Positions 35,695 through 46,279 of a stretch of 64,000 bases of DNA are shown here, piece by piece. The stretch is taken from contig OZ024729.1 of assembly GCA_964016875.1 (NCBI GenBank), forward strand, positions 24,014,494 through 24,078,493, in the 5' to 3' direction. The DNA is from Fallopia convolvulus (Eukaryota > Streptophyta > Magnoliopsida > Caryophyllales > Polygonaceae). The notes under the pieces were generated by a model. The model was given only the letters and a program-made list of their open reading frames with translations, made no database searches and was not told the DNA's origin. Position numbers and translations under genes: made by a program. The first letter of the stretch is position 1. Each line of letters begins with the position of its first letter.

Positions 35695-37045
35695 TTAGTA
35701 CCTGAAATACCATAATAAAACAAGGTAAAATCAACTCAAACAAACTAGAAAACCCCATACTTGCATTCGATAATATCCTCAACCAACCTCGGTACCGATC
35801 CTTCAGGGTCGGTATCGAGGTCTCTGGGTTCAGGTTTGGTTCTGGTTGATCATACGTCGGTACCGACCCTCAAAGGTCGTTAACGAGCCTGGTGCGAGAA
35901 CATTATGCATGGGATTCCGAATCCCTAACCCTCAAACCGTTGACAATAAGCACGATTCAAGCAAGATTCCACAAAGCACGATTCAAGCAAGATTCCACAT
36001 AAAAACCACACAATCAAGTACTGGCAACCCCATACTTACTCAAAGCCCTATCCAATCATGCCAAACATCATGGTGAAATCATGCAATTCAAGATCAAGTT
36101 ACTTCATGCTTTCTTAAAATCAGATTTCATTGCAATTCAAGCATGAGGAAATGAAAATCAAACAAGATTAAGCACCAATATAAAGGCAAAGAGGCATGAT
36201 GGCAATTAGAATATGCAATCTCGGATCTGTACATAGATCTATATATGAAAAACTACCCAATTTTATCATGAATCTTCAAGAAAAGAGTTTAGGGTCAAGA
36301 AATCATACCGTAGACTTGTGAATTTGAAGAACCGAAAATTGAATTGTAAGAGTAACGAGGATGTAGGGCTTCGGTAACGAACAAAACGATGGCTTTGCTC
36401 GATATCGAATGAGGGCGCGAGATGGGTGGTGAATGGATCGGTGCGTTGCGTGGAAGAAGGGGTGAGTTGGCTAGATCTTGAGATATTGGTGAGTTTTGAT
36501 GTGAGATTTTTGGCTTGAGAGTGTTTTGGAGAGTTTAGGTAGAGGCGGCATGGAAAAGAATGGCACGGGAAGGAGGAGTTTTTAGGTTAAGAGCACTTAC
36601 CTGCCACGCACGTGAATTCTGGGTTTTTATCGCAAGTCGGCACCGACACTCACAGCTCGGTACCGAGCCTAGTGCGTCTCTTTTCCAGCGTTGTTATCGT
36701 GCCGACTTCTGTGACATGTTAGCCCACAAATATTCTATTCCGCAAACTTCTATTCTACTAAAAACTCAAAAGAAAGCTAAGAAAAAGAACTATAAAAAGA
36801 AAACTTAACTAAACCAAACTGGGTTGCCTCCCATAAGCCCTATTTTTTAAAGTCGTAAGCCCGACGAACTTATCTTAGCTTAATCAAGGTGGTTCTGTTT
36901 CAGCTTTGTCGGAGTTGTGGAAGACCCCATACTTAGCCGAAAAGGTATTGTTGTTTCGCACTAGATTCGGTCCTTCATCCTCTAACAATATGCTTGATAT
37001 TCCTACACAAGGGTTAGTGAAGTCCGAGAACCAAGGAGGTTTCGA
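35695..37045. other. Non-coding gap where pol should be
   Basis: No RT, RNase H or integrase motif is readable on either strand. Three AAGTATGGGG motifs (minus strand) and three palindrome copies (35788-35822, 35855-35890, 36633-36670) are present. Confidence 0.6.
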
Positions 37046-37993
37046 CTAATCTATTGTATGGATAGTAGGGTATGGTGTAGGAATATGATATAAGGAAGGA
37101 TTGTACCCGGAAATAGTGAAATTGGAATTAGAATACTCACCTTGATCAGTCAGCGAGGGCATTGGTACCGAGGAAGTTGAGGTCGCACCCGACCAATCTG
37201 GAGCATGGTCTCCCTCGGTATCGTGATAGAATGTCCCTCCCTCGGTAGCTGGCTTGGTACTGCTTTTGTTTTCGTTGTTGCTTGAGAGGGAAACATCTGG
37301 CTTAAGAATGTCGAGCTCTGGCTGGAGCATCTCGATCTTTGCGGTTGCGGCTGTGTCATTGGCAGCTTGATTAAGACTGAACTCGACCCGCTCTTCCCCT
37401 ATGTCAAAGGTGAGGAGTCCTTTCCAAACATCGACTCGAGCACCTGTTGTGGCAAGAAATGGTCTGCCTAGAATGATGGGTACTACAGGGTCTTCAGGCA
37501 TATCAAGTACAATAAAGTCATTTGGTACGAAGAATTTGCCCACTTGAATGGGAAAATCATCAACGACTCTTGTAGCTTTTACGCTAGACCCGTCTGCCAT
37601 GTACAGCCTCATATCAACGGGTTCCAGAGGTCCCATGTTAGCTTTGGACCAAATCGATAGGGGAAGTAAACTAGCACTGGCACCTAGATCACATAGTGCC
37701 TTGAAACGGTGGTCGCCAATCCCGATAGTGATAGGAAATCTCCCGAGATCACCTAGCTTTTCTAGAAGGGCTATGGATCGGACCTTATCTATCAGCTCGG
37801 ACATCGACCTTTTCCTGCTAAGAATGTCTTTCAAGAATTTGGTGTAAGCCGGCATTTCGCTTAGGGCCTCAGCGAATGGTATAGAAATATTCAAGCCCTG
37901 AAAAATCTTAACGAAATGCTTAAACTTGCCTTCTGTTGAGTCCTTAGACTTCTTAGTAGGGAAGGGGAGTGATTTCACCAATCTCAGAACCAA
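37046..37993 (-). CDS. Athila-type aspartic protease region, open reading frame
   Basis: An open frame of 315 codons. It begins with the linker seen in Athila polyproteins (LPFPTKKSKDSTEGKFKHF), followed by FLKDILSRKRS. The retropepsin core follows: ITIGIGDHRFKALCDLGAS (the active site reads DLGAS rather than DTGAS, usual for Athila), then DFIVLDMPEDPVVPIILGRP. The domain would cut the gag-pol polyprotein. After the core comes an unusual Ser/Thr-rich tail with no match to RT, ending in a stop at 37046, where an intact element would continue into RT. Upstream coding (37984-38409) overlaps slightly in another frame. Confidence 0.75.
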   Translation of the reverse strand: MVLRLVKSLPFPTKKSKDSTEGKFKHFVKIFQGLNISIPFAEALSEMPAYTKFLKDILSRKRSMSELIDKVRSIALLEKLGDLGRFPITIGIGDHRFKALCDLGASASLLPLSIWSKANMGPLEPVDMRLYMADGSSVKATRVVDDFPIQVGKFFVPNDFIVLDMPEDPVVPIILGRPFLATTGARVDVWKGLLTFDIGEERVEFSLNQAANDTAATAKIEMLQPELDILKPDVSLSSNNENKSSTKPATEGGTFYHDTEGDHAPDWSGATSTSSVPMPSLTDQGEYSNSNFTISGYNPSLYHIPTPYPTIHTID

Positions 37994-39483
37994 AGCGGGC
38001 TTGAGAGATCGATCGGTGCTGCGGAAGGTTCGGTACCGACCCTGGTGGGGTCGGTATCGAGCCTGAGACTAAGGGAGTGGCTCGATGTAGAGAACTTACC
38101 TGGGTTGGGGTCGGTAACGAGCTTTGGAGCATCGGTACTGATTGTTTTAGGCTCGGTAACGACCCTTTTCGGCGCGTTATCGATTTTGGCCGGGGCATCT
38201 TTTTCGGCACCGGGGTCTTTCTCCTTGGCCTCAGCACGGCCTGGTAGCGTCTTTCCGCTCCGGAGGTGTACGGCTGCTATCTGTCCTCTCGGGTTCTCGT
38301 CGGGGCAGCCCGGGAGTTGCCCTTGAGGTCTCGGAATTTGTGTCGCAAGGTTGCCTAGTTGGGAGTCAACGCTCTTCTTCCAGCTCTCGAACTCTCCCCA
38401 CCGTTTCATTTGATTATTGAGGTTGGCTTGGACTCCATTGATTTCATTCTTTACTCCATTGATCCCTTCATGAAATCCTTGCCCCTAGGATGGTGGCTCT
38501 TGATAGCCTGGGGGTCTGTAGAGAGGGGCTTTCCTTTCTTGTGGTGGAGGTGCTTCATTCTAACTTTGATTATATCCTCCCCAACTAGGATAATTGTTTG
38601 TCCTATCCTAATTGTTAGGTTGGTTTCTGTATTGCCCTCTCATATAATTCATCTCAGCATATGTCTCAGCGGCTCTAACCTGCTCAATGTTAGTGCAAGA
38701 AGAAGTACTATGGGCATAAGAGCCACACTCTTGACAATTTTGAGAGGTTTTCAGAAAACTTACCTGTTTCTTCAGACGGTTGATCTCATCTTGTAAGAAT
38801 TGATTTTTAACGTCAGGGTCAACTTTGTCTTTATTGGGAATGTAGAGACGTTTTTTAGGTTGGGGTGTCTGTTGGGTCCCATACATGGCATCGTAATTGG
38901 TCAATTTTTCCAGCAACTCCCATGCAGCAGTGGGATCCATCTCAATAAAACCGCAAGCAGTGTGCATGTTGATGCGGTTCTTTGTGTCAGCATTAATCCC
39001 TTGAAAGAAGATTTCTTGGAGCACATAAGGTGGTTGCCCATGAGTGGGGCATTGTCTAAGCATCTCCTTGAATCTCTCCCACGTCTCTACAAAGGTCTCG
39101 TTAGGCAGCTGGTGGTAGGAGGTGATACATTTTCTTAACTCCGTTGTCTTAGCAGGAGGGAAGAACTTTGTCAAAAATTGATCATACAAAGCCTTCCAAG
39201 TCTTGATAGACTTAGGAGGTAAGCTCTCTACCCAGCTCAAGGTCTTTCCTGTAAGAGGCCACCTGAAAGCTTTTAACAGAACATATTCTAAAGAGACACC
39301 TTCAGCAGCAATAGTGTCACATATATCAAGAAAAATTTTAATATGTTCCATAGGGCACTCAGTAGGTTTCCCTTCAAACTGAGCCAGTTTTATTAAGGGT
39401 GTGAATTGAGACTTAATCTCAAAAGTCTTCTCTATCTCCGGAAGCACAATTGCGGACTCTGGCACCCTCAGTTCTGGATGCAT
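37984..39483 (-). pseudogene. Athila-type gag and gag-protease linker
   Basis: The frame 39483-38608 (291 aa) holds the retrotransposon gag domain: PLIKLAQFEGKPTECPMEHI, KAFRWPLTGKTLSWVESLPP, WKALYDQFLTKFFPPAKTTE, RFKEMLRQCPTHGQPPYVLQ. It ends with one zinc-knuckle-like motif CQECGSYAHSTSSC near 38720. A stop separates it from 38409-37984, which has SWKKSVDSQLGNLATQIPRP and AAVHLRSGKTLPGR, the conserved linker before protease. That linker is expanded by GTEP/TDP peptides encoded by the GGTACCGACC palindrome. Gag packages element RNA in cytoplasmic particles. The stop between the halves makes this copy non-functional as a fusion. Confidence 0.8.
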
Positions 39484-39806
39484 ATATTGTTTAGAATTCC
39501 TCGGATAGGCATTGAGTTGTTCTTGTAGAGCGGTTTTTTCAATTTGTGAGCCTCGAGCTACCTCTGGAGCGCAGCCATCTGTTGTGCCATCTCTTCAGGT
39601 GTCATGGCCATGGCTTGATTTCCTTGTCTTCTGCGATGAAGGATGTGTTCGGGTTCAGAATAATAATTACTGTGATCAAATTCAAGCCGGCGTCATCCTG
39701 CAGGCATAAGCTGAGAAAACAAACAAAAGAAAACAAAATTAGAAGAAAAAAACGAGGTTGGGCTATTCCCAAACCCACGAGTAATCAAACAAGCATTGTT
39801 GCCTCC

Positions 39807-39823
39807 CCGGCAACGGCGCCAAT
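39807..39823 (-). other. Primer-binding site of the Athila-type element
   Basis: Minus strand TTGGCGCCGTTGCCGGGG follows the LTR end TTTCAACA. This type of site is common in Athila and related gypsy elements. Confidence 0.85.
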
Positions 39824-39824
39824 T

Positions 39825-41269
39825 TGTTGAAAGGAATTTACTTAACAACAAATAAATTTGTAGTCAAGACCCCGCTGAGTATATGGAGGTCAGGATCATC
39901 CACGGGAAGCAAGTTTTGTTTGATTACTAAATTATGAAACAAGGAAATACAAAAACAAAGTAAAACAGAAACAACGGTAGAAACAAGGCTACGACATCCT
40001 CGGTACCGACCTTGTCAGGGTCGGTAACGATGTTGGGTTTCCACACGAACAAAGCAACTAAGCACAGACAAACGGCAGGCTCCGCCTGTAACCCTCGGTA
40101 ACGAGTCTGAACAGAGTAAAAACAAAGGTAATTCAAATGTAGAAAAATCTAGGATAAGGGTTTACCACGACATAATCATGCATACGAAATAGTGTGAAGA
40201 ATAAATAACATGTCTCAAGGATAAGGCTATCAACTTTCGTTGATTCAATCAAGCAAATCAATCAATTTTCAAAAATCAATTCACTCTCTACTTATTTTTG
40301 TTCCAAAGCTCGAAACTTTCGTTATCGAACAATATCAACATTCAAGGTTACAACTTTCTCTTTCAATCAAGCAATAAACTCGAATTACTTCGACTTTCGT
40401 CTAAGTATAAGCACAAAACGAGTAGATAAAATATAGAAGGCATTCAAACATTCATCACACATATTCAATCATGCATAACTATGTCGGGTTTTCAACCCCG
40501 AGCCTAGAAAAGCTAACTACTCACTCATGATCGAAACAAAACAAGCAATTAAATTAAAGGAGAACATTGAATGGGAACTAAACAAAAGCTTAATTGAATT
40601 ATAAATCAAAACTTGTCTTCAAACTCAAACTTCAAAACCGAAACAAAGAAAGTACAAACTCGGTTGTCTCTCTCTCGACTCATCCTATCGTCCGAAAGGA
40701 ATCCACCGAATTCTCTCTTCCAAAACTAGACTTAAAACAAGGTATTTATACTAAGAGAAACTATCTAACAAGATTCCTAAAAGATAAAACTTTCCTAACT
40801 AAAAAGATTGCGAAATAAAAGATAAAAAAACTGAAAGTCGGCGCCGCCTACCGACACAGGCCACCTCGGTGTCGACCTGCACAGGGTTGGTAGACTCTTG
40901 CTGAACTTCTTCGACCAAACTCTGCTGCACAGCTCGGTATCGACCCTCACAGGTCGGTATCGAGGTCTTTGTCTTGATTCTTTTGTACACTTTGCATAGC
41001 TCCTTTTGGATTTAACGGGATCTTCAAAGCGTATTCTTCTTCTCTTCTCTTCCATCATATTCCACCATCATCCTCTCGATCAAAACTCCCTCGGAATGCT
41101 CCTTTCTGCTTCGAAAATCTACAAAAAACACTAAAATGGAGTAGCTTCCATACTTTTCACAAAATATGTAAACTTATCCAAAAACACACAAAAAACACTA
41201 AAACTCAACTAAACTAAGCTAAACAACTAAGAAAAACTCCCAAAAACTATACTATAAACATGAACATCA
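39825..41269 (-). repeat. 5' LTR of the Athila-type element
   Basis: 1445 bp. On the minus strand it runs from TGATGTTCATG to TTTCAACA. The outer edge abuts the Tat RT coding sequence at 41270. Confidence 0.9.
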
Positions 41270-42330
41270 ACCAGCTCGTCGATCGAGGGTAGGGGGTAAC
41301 TGTCTTTGGGGCAGGCCTTGTTTAGGTCCTTGAAGTCCACGCACATGCGCCACTTTCCACTGGCCGTTTGACCAGCACAATGTTAGACAGCCACCTAGGG
41401 TACTGGACCTCGCGGATAAACCCCGCGACCAGCAGCTTCCCTACCTCGATATTCGCGGCGCTTGCCCTCTCCTCATTCATCTTCCTTCGGCGCTGCACCA
41501 TGGGACGGGCGGTGACATCAACGTTTAAGGAATGTTGGGCCACAGTTCGCGGGATGTGCCACGGGAGCCAGCAAGCAAGGCCTCCAGCGACGACGTTGTC
41601 TCCCCGGAGAGGCACTCGCCCAAGTAGATCTTTTCTGGCTGGCTTCCGAAGCGCGTGACAACCCTTCTTTCTGCCTCTGGGATGGGGACTGTAAAGTCCC
41701 GGACTTTGAGATCAGCCTCCCCGGTATCCTCCACCGTGAATACTGGACATTTTTGTTTCGCGGAGGTCGCGTAGCAGACGCCCCCCTCCTCTTGGTTGCC
41801 CTTGACCTCACCGACCCCGCCTTCGACGGGGAATTTCATCTTTAGGTGGTAGATGGACACCACCGCTTGAAATTTCATCAGGGACACCCTTCCGATGATC
41901 GCGTTATACACAGAGGGCAAACGCACCACGGTAAATTCTACCATCTCGGTTCGCCACGTCGAACCAGTGCCCAATGTCATCTAGAGGTCAATGAGGCTCG
42001 CGACATCGACCTCGTCGCCAGAGAAGGACGTTAGCTTCCCGGCGTAAGGCTTCAGAGACGTCGCGGAGATGCCCAATTACTCGAAGGCGCCGTAATACAT
42101 GATGTCCACAAAAGACCAGTGTCCACCAATACCCGCTTTACCATCTTCGAGCCTAGTTGAGCGTGCACCACTAAGGGGTCAGAGTGTGGCATGTGCAGGC
42201 CCTCGGCATCCTCGAAGGTGAAGGCTAGCCCCACGTGGGACCGCGAGGTTTGTGCGACACTGAATACCGAGGGCTCATGATGGCTTGCCCTCGCGTACCT
42301 CTTTCTTTCTGCCTGGCTCGAGCCAGCCAA
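41270..42330 (-). pseudogene. Protease and start of reverse transcriptase of the Tat element
   Basis: Read leftward from 42330. The protease contains SDPLVVHAQLGSKMVKRVLVDTG (active-site DTG near 42125), then after frame changes RLPSVYNAIIGRVSLMKFQA (about 41920) and KPEKIYLG-type linker residues. RT begins with NVDVTARPMVQRRRKMNEER, ASAANIEVGKLLVAGFIREV and YPRWLSNIVLVK (about 41540-41370). It then continues in other frames through CVDF-like and CPKDSYPLP-like codons up to 41270, where the Athila LTR cuts in. At least three frameshifts are needed to read it through. Confidence 0.75.
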
Positions 42331-42429
42331 CGAGGGGCCACCTGAGATGGTATGAATATATCCATCGGGCGTCGTCGTGTGCCCAGATCGTGCCTGCCTC
42401 GCGGAGCCTGCTGTTCGACGTTGTTGGCT

Positions 42430-43826
42430 CTTGCTTTGCTCAAGCCCTACGGCACGTTGTTCGCTCCTGAGGCGGGGTTGGCACGCCGCTTTTCGTTTGG
42501 GTTATACAAAGGGCCGCCCTTTCCCCTGTAACCTCGTTGCTTCCCTCCAAAGCAATTCCAACTTCCACCGTCGGTGTTCCTGTTGTTGTTGTTGTTGCGT
42601 TTGTTGTTTTTATTGTTGTTTCTGTTGTTGTTGTTATTGATTGGGGTTCTGAGCCTGCGTCACATACGCATCCTTGGCGGCGGACACCCCCACCTTTGCC
42701 TTTCCCTTTGCTTCGGCCACGATTTCCTTGTCGGTCCTCGGCCGAGAGCTCAGGTTGGCGGCGTCCTCGGCATATACCTGGGTCGTAATCCGGGAGCACA
42801 GGCTGTCATATGTCGTCGGACATTTCTAGAAAATGTAGTTCTTGAAGGCCCCGTGACATAGATTGCCCATGAGGGTGTCTCGCACCGAAGCCTCGTCGAT
42901 ATGCGTGATCTTGACAACCGCGGTTGTGAACATTGTAAAAAAGGCGCCCAGCGACTCGCCCTCTCCCTGCTCGATGCCGCGGAGATCTCACATGTTTTTC
43001 TTATGCTTCCTCGAACCACTGAAGTGTGCGATGAAGGACGCGCACAGCTGAGCGAACGAGGCCACATACCCGATTTTGAGGCTTATAAACCACGTCATCG
43101 CGGCCTTCTCCGGGGTGGTCGGGAAAACGCGGCAGAAGATGGCATCGTTGTAAGAGTTGACGTTCATCTGAACAGCGAAATGCTTCACATGTTCCTCCGG
43201 ATCTGCCGCGTCATCGTAGAGTCCCATCTGCGGCCTATGGAAGCCTTTGGGCATCGGCGCGCTTTGAATCTCGTCCACGAACGGTGAGAGGCTCCCAGCC
43301 TCAACGTGGTGACATCGCGAGCGTGATTTCAGGGTATGCATCACACTTCCCGTTGTTTCAGACAGTTCCAGATCTTGCATCCGGGAGCGTCGCGAGCGAG
43401 ACCTCAAAATCTGCATGGGGTCCCGGGGCGGTCTCTCCATTGACGAGCCGTTAGTTGATGCCTCATGCCCCGGTACGTGCCCGAGGACGTACGCGGGTAC
43501 GTACTCAGAATGGGGTTGGCTAAGCCTGGGGACGGGTACGTATGCGGACATCGGAGGTGCCTGGACGTGGACGGGTGAAGGGGCGAAGCCCTGTTGTTAT
43601 TGCACATAGCCCGGGTAGGGATACGGGTTTAGGGAATGACGCCTGGTTCGTACCCCTGGAACGGGTAAGGGTTTTGCGGCACGTTGTACGCCCACCCCGG
43701 AGGGACCCCGAATGGACAACCTAGCGGTGGTCCCATGTTCATCCATTGCGAGGTTTCGGGCATGTTATCGGGATGCTGAGGGAAGAAGTTGTTTGGACAG
43801 GTCATTTTGAGGGATTCAAAAGTCAA
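42430..43826 (-). pseudogene. Gag of the Tat element
   Basis: A Pro/Gly/Tyr-rich N-terminus (MNMGPPLGCPFGVPPGWAYN, 43826-43629) is followed after a stop by the gag core: PFVDEIQSAPMPKGFHRPQM, DDAADPEEHVKHFAVQMNVN, YNDAIFCRVFPTTPEKAAMT and FAQLCASFIAHFSG (43290-43010). The core continues in a shifted frame as GEGESLGAFFTMF near 42950. The C-terminal part has Gly/Lys-rich stretches and a run of Thr/Asn codons (GTT repeats on the plus strand near 42580-42640). The stop near 43629 and the shifts near 43000 and 42800 show decay. Confidence 0.75.
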
Positions 43827-43857
43827 GGTTTACGCAAGTCAGGAAACTGCTTAGGGT

Positions 43858-43883
43858 GAAGAGGTTCCCACAGATGGCGCCAG
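43858..43883 (-). other. Primer-binding site region of the Tat element
   Basis: Minus strand TGGCGCCATCTGTGGGAACC follows the LTR end TTTCATCA after two bases. TGGCGCC(A/G)TCTGTGGGAA is a usual Tat-lineage site. Confidence 0.88.
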
Positions 43884-44765
43884 TGATGAAACCCGAAATA
43901 AACCAGTGCTAGAAGACAAGAACGAGATTACTTTTATGTGACTAGGCAAACACTTGCTTTTATTTATCTCTTTAGAACGAGGTTACAAACGACGAGATTA
44001 TGCCCTAGATCTCTTCTCGAAGGATTCGAGGTCTCTACCTAACAAGATTCGAGACCTCCTAACTACTGTGAGATTCTATCACTTAATAGACTATTAACGA
44101 GCTCTACTCCGGTTGCAAGCCTAGGCCTGATGTCTTGTGGCGAGTTCGAAGAGTTGATTGTGCATGTGGGGATTGTGGTTTGCGAAGAGACGTAGCGAGA
44201 TCTCTGATTGAGACGAGATCTCTTTGGGCGACTTGAAGTCTTTTTATGAACCTTCACTTGGCTGTAGCGCGGTCTTTAACGATGATTCAACACGTCAATC
44301 TTCAACGAAAGAGATAGTTCTTGAGTTCAAGATGTTTTTCGACCCCTTTCCACCTTCAAGGTTCTCCTCTATTTATAGAGGAATGGGGAACATGGTTTTG
44401 CTGTTTGCTCGATGTGGGACGCCCGAGGCCGAGCCCTCTGATTGGTCGGGAGTGAGACAATCGGTCATTGGTCGAGAATATGGTGGCCGCTGAGTGGTTA
44501 AGTGGGGCGGGGATGTCAGCTTTTGAACAGCGAGGTCGGGGCCTCGTTATTCATAGGGGAAAGTTTGCTTAACCATCCTATTTAGTGAGTTCAGCGAGGT
44601 CTGGACCTCACGATCGTGGTTTTGGGACCTCGCTTGGGCCGAGACTGCCTTTTTTGGAGGGGTATGGCAAAGGCACGCGAGTATATGCCTTGGGAATCCC
44701 GCCCAACCTCGCTATTTGTCGTACTGGGGTCCACCGTTCATACTCCTCTATTTTGCGCACCATCA
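43884..44765 (-). repeat. 5' LTR of the Tat element
   Basis: 882 bp, matching 25484-26363. The outer flank ACAAC is followed by the continuation of the LINE coding sequence. Confidence 0.9.
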
Positions 44766-44770
44766 ACAAC

Positions 44771-44941
44771 CACCTGTTATTGGAATATGGTTTTGTATTA
44801 GTCTAGTTTTTGTTGGCAACCCATTACAGCCAATCTTCTAGAGAAAATTCTTAACTTTAGGGAAAGTGTCAAGTTTTCATATCTAATTGTTCGGACTTGG
44901 TTGTTGAGTACTTATATTAGTAATATGGTTTAGGGAAAGAT
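44771..44941 (-). mobile_element. 5'-truncated LINE, 5' part
   Basis: On the minus strand this reads KVKNFL, NGLPTKTRLIQNHIPITGG and joins in frame to CILCH at 25478, reconstituting the start of a zf-RVT domain. A frame change and a stop lie near 44850. The outer edge is the 17-bp duplication ATGTATTTGAAGCTATT at 44942-44958. Confidence 0.82.
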
Positions 44942-44958
44942 ATGTATTTGAAGCTATT

Positions 44959-45429
44959 GTCCTTTAGGGCTCGTTTGATATAATATCTCAAGGATATAAG
45001 ATATCGACATCGATATGAGATATGAGTATGAGATTTGATATCCATATCTTTGTTTGGTAGGAGAAAGATATAAGTCATATATAATACCTATTGTTTGGTA
45101 TGACATAATTGGATATGAGATATCAAATATTGATTTTAGGAAAAAAAAATATTTTTTCCAATTTAAATTTTTAATATTAATTATATTATATTAAAATTTA
45201 AAAAATTCATCATCATTGACCCAGTGAGGCTCCGCTACATCGGAATCTTGGAGGTCAAGATGGGGTAACCCTGCCCAAGGGAAAGGGGGTACGCCCGATA
45301 AACCCAAGAAAAATTGAAATTCAGCTATGTGACAAAAATAATTGAATTTAGTTAGAACTAGCATTTGTTCCAGTACAAGGTTTTGATTACAAAATGTTAT
45401 ATTATAAAGATTATGTTTCTAAACTTTCG
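44959..45429. other. AT-rich DNA, possible MITE start
   Basis: GGGCTCGTTTGATATAATAT at 44967, with CTTTGTTTGGTA and ATTGTTTGGTATGAC further in, resembles the opening of plant MITEs of hAT or Harbinger type. No partner end was found. A GC-richer island lies at 45222-45310. No gene seen. Confidence 0.3.
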
Positions 45430-45860
45430 AAATTTTAAGATCTCCAAATAAAATGATATATTAGTAATAATATTATATTTTAAAAAATTTATTTTATAAT
45501 GAAGATTATATTTCTATCAATTGCCAACTTTTAATATCTCTAAATATAATTAAATATTAATATTATTATATTAAAAAAATTATTTAATAATGAAAAGTAT
45601 ATTTCATATCAAATTTTTAAATCTCTAAATATAATTGTATATTAGTAATATTATTATATTAAAAAATTATTTAATAATGAATGGTATGTTTCGTATCAAA
45701 TTTTAAAATCTTTAAATATAATTGTATATTAGTAATACGATTTGTAATATTAGTAACATTAGTGTATTCAATAAACTTGTTCCATAATGGATTACACACT
45801 AAATAAAACTTGCCAAAATTTAAGATCTCTAAATATAATTGTATATGAATAATATAAGGA
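45430..45860. repeat. AT-rich tandem repeat, unit about 105 bp
   Basis: About four diverged units share ATCTCTAAATATAATTGTAT followed by ATTAGTAATATTATTATATT, AAAAAATTATTTAATAATGA and a TTTC(G/A)TATCAAATTTT segment. No coding content. Confidence 0.65.
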
Positions 45861-46279
45861 ATATTGTTATAATATAAGGGTTGTAAATACTTAAATAAAC
45901 GAAGGGAAAAGAGGTAAATGAAAAAATTAAAACGCTTACGTGGCATAGTTAAGACGATGACACATAGGATAGAGAGATTCGACTTTAGTTATAGTATATT
46001 GATGCATCAAAATTGATATATGGACTAAATCCTTCTCAAATGCAGTTTATAAATGAGCATGAGGTTGCGCCCCCTATAAAAATTTAAAAAATTAACTAAA
46101 TATAAATCTCTAAAACTACATTTCTACTAAATACAAATAATTTAATATTACTAGTGTTTTGCAAAAAAAAAATAATGTATAAATAATTTAATTTTACAAT
46201 TAGGATTTTCTTTTTTTGTAACCCACAATTTATACATAGAGAGAGAGCCACCAAATTAGAGCATGAAGGCGGCGCTAAG

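Larger units (their letters stand above)
31990..40980. repeat. Dispersed palindrome GGTACCGACC...GGTCGGTATCGAG in the Athila element
   Basis: The pair CTCGGTACCGACCCT - 6 to 9 bases - GGTCGGTATCGAG occurs at about 32083-32118, 33117-33153, 35788-35822, 35855-35890, 36633-36670, 38028-38062, 39997-40032 and 40934-40970. Half-sites cluster at 34530-34660, 38105-38180 and 40090. Copies lie in both LTRs, in untranslated DNA and in coding regions. They are absent from the surrounding Tat element. Confidence 0.8.
31313..41269 (-). mobile_element. Athila-type gypsy element without RT and integrase, nested in the Tat element
   Basis: Direct repeats 39825-41269 (5' LTR) and 31313-32424 (3' LTR, missing its last 337 bp) flank a 7.4-kb interior. 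That interior holds a primer-binding site, gag, protease, an ORF1-type gene and a PPT, all reading leftward. It entered the Tat element within RT, immediately after the codons for the conserved CPKDSYPLP segment. RT, RNase H and integrase are absent between 37046 and 35700, where only about 1.3 kb of non-coding DNA lies. The element therefore needed enzymes from a relative to move. The two LTRs differ at only a few percent of positions by eye, suggesting a fairly recent insertion. Confidence 0.88.
25484..44765 (-). mobile_element. Tat-lineage Ty3-gypsy element with antisense extra ORF, carrying a nested Athila element
   Basis: Paired LTRs 25484-26363 and 43884-44765 begin TGATGAAACC and end GCGCACCATCA. 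The flanks GCAAC and ACAAC match at 4 of 5 positions. Primer-binding site, gag, protease and the start of RT read leftward from 43883 to 41270. The nested element follows (41269-31313), then the integrase tail, two tandem arrays, the antisense ORF and the 3' LTR. An extra antisense ORF and tandem repeats downstream of pol are known traits of the Tat lineage. The interior is clearly richer in G+C than the flanks. The RT C-terminus, RNase H and most of integrase are missing. Confidence 0.88.

Noticed and set aside
42577..42640. GTT trinucleotide run as a possible host microsatellite gene
   Set aside because: It lies inside the Tat gag C-terminus and encodes Thr/Asn on the minus strand.
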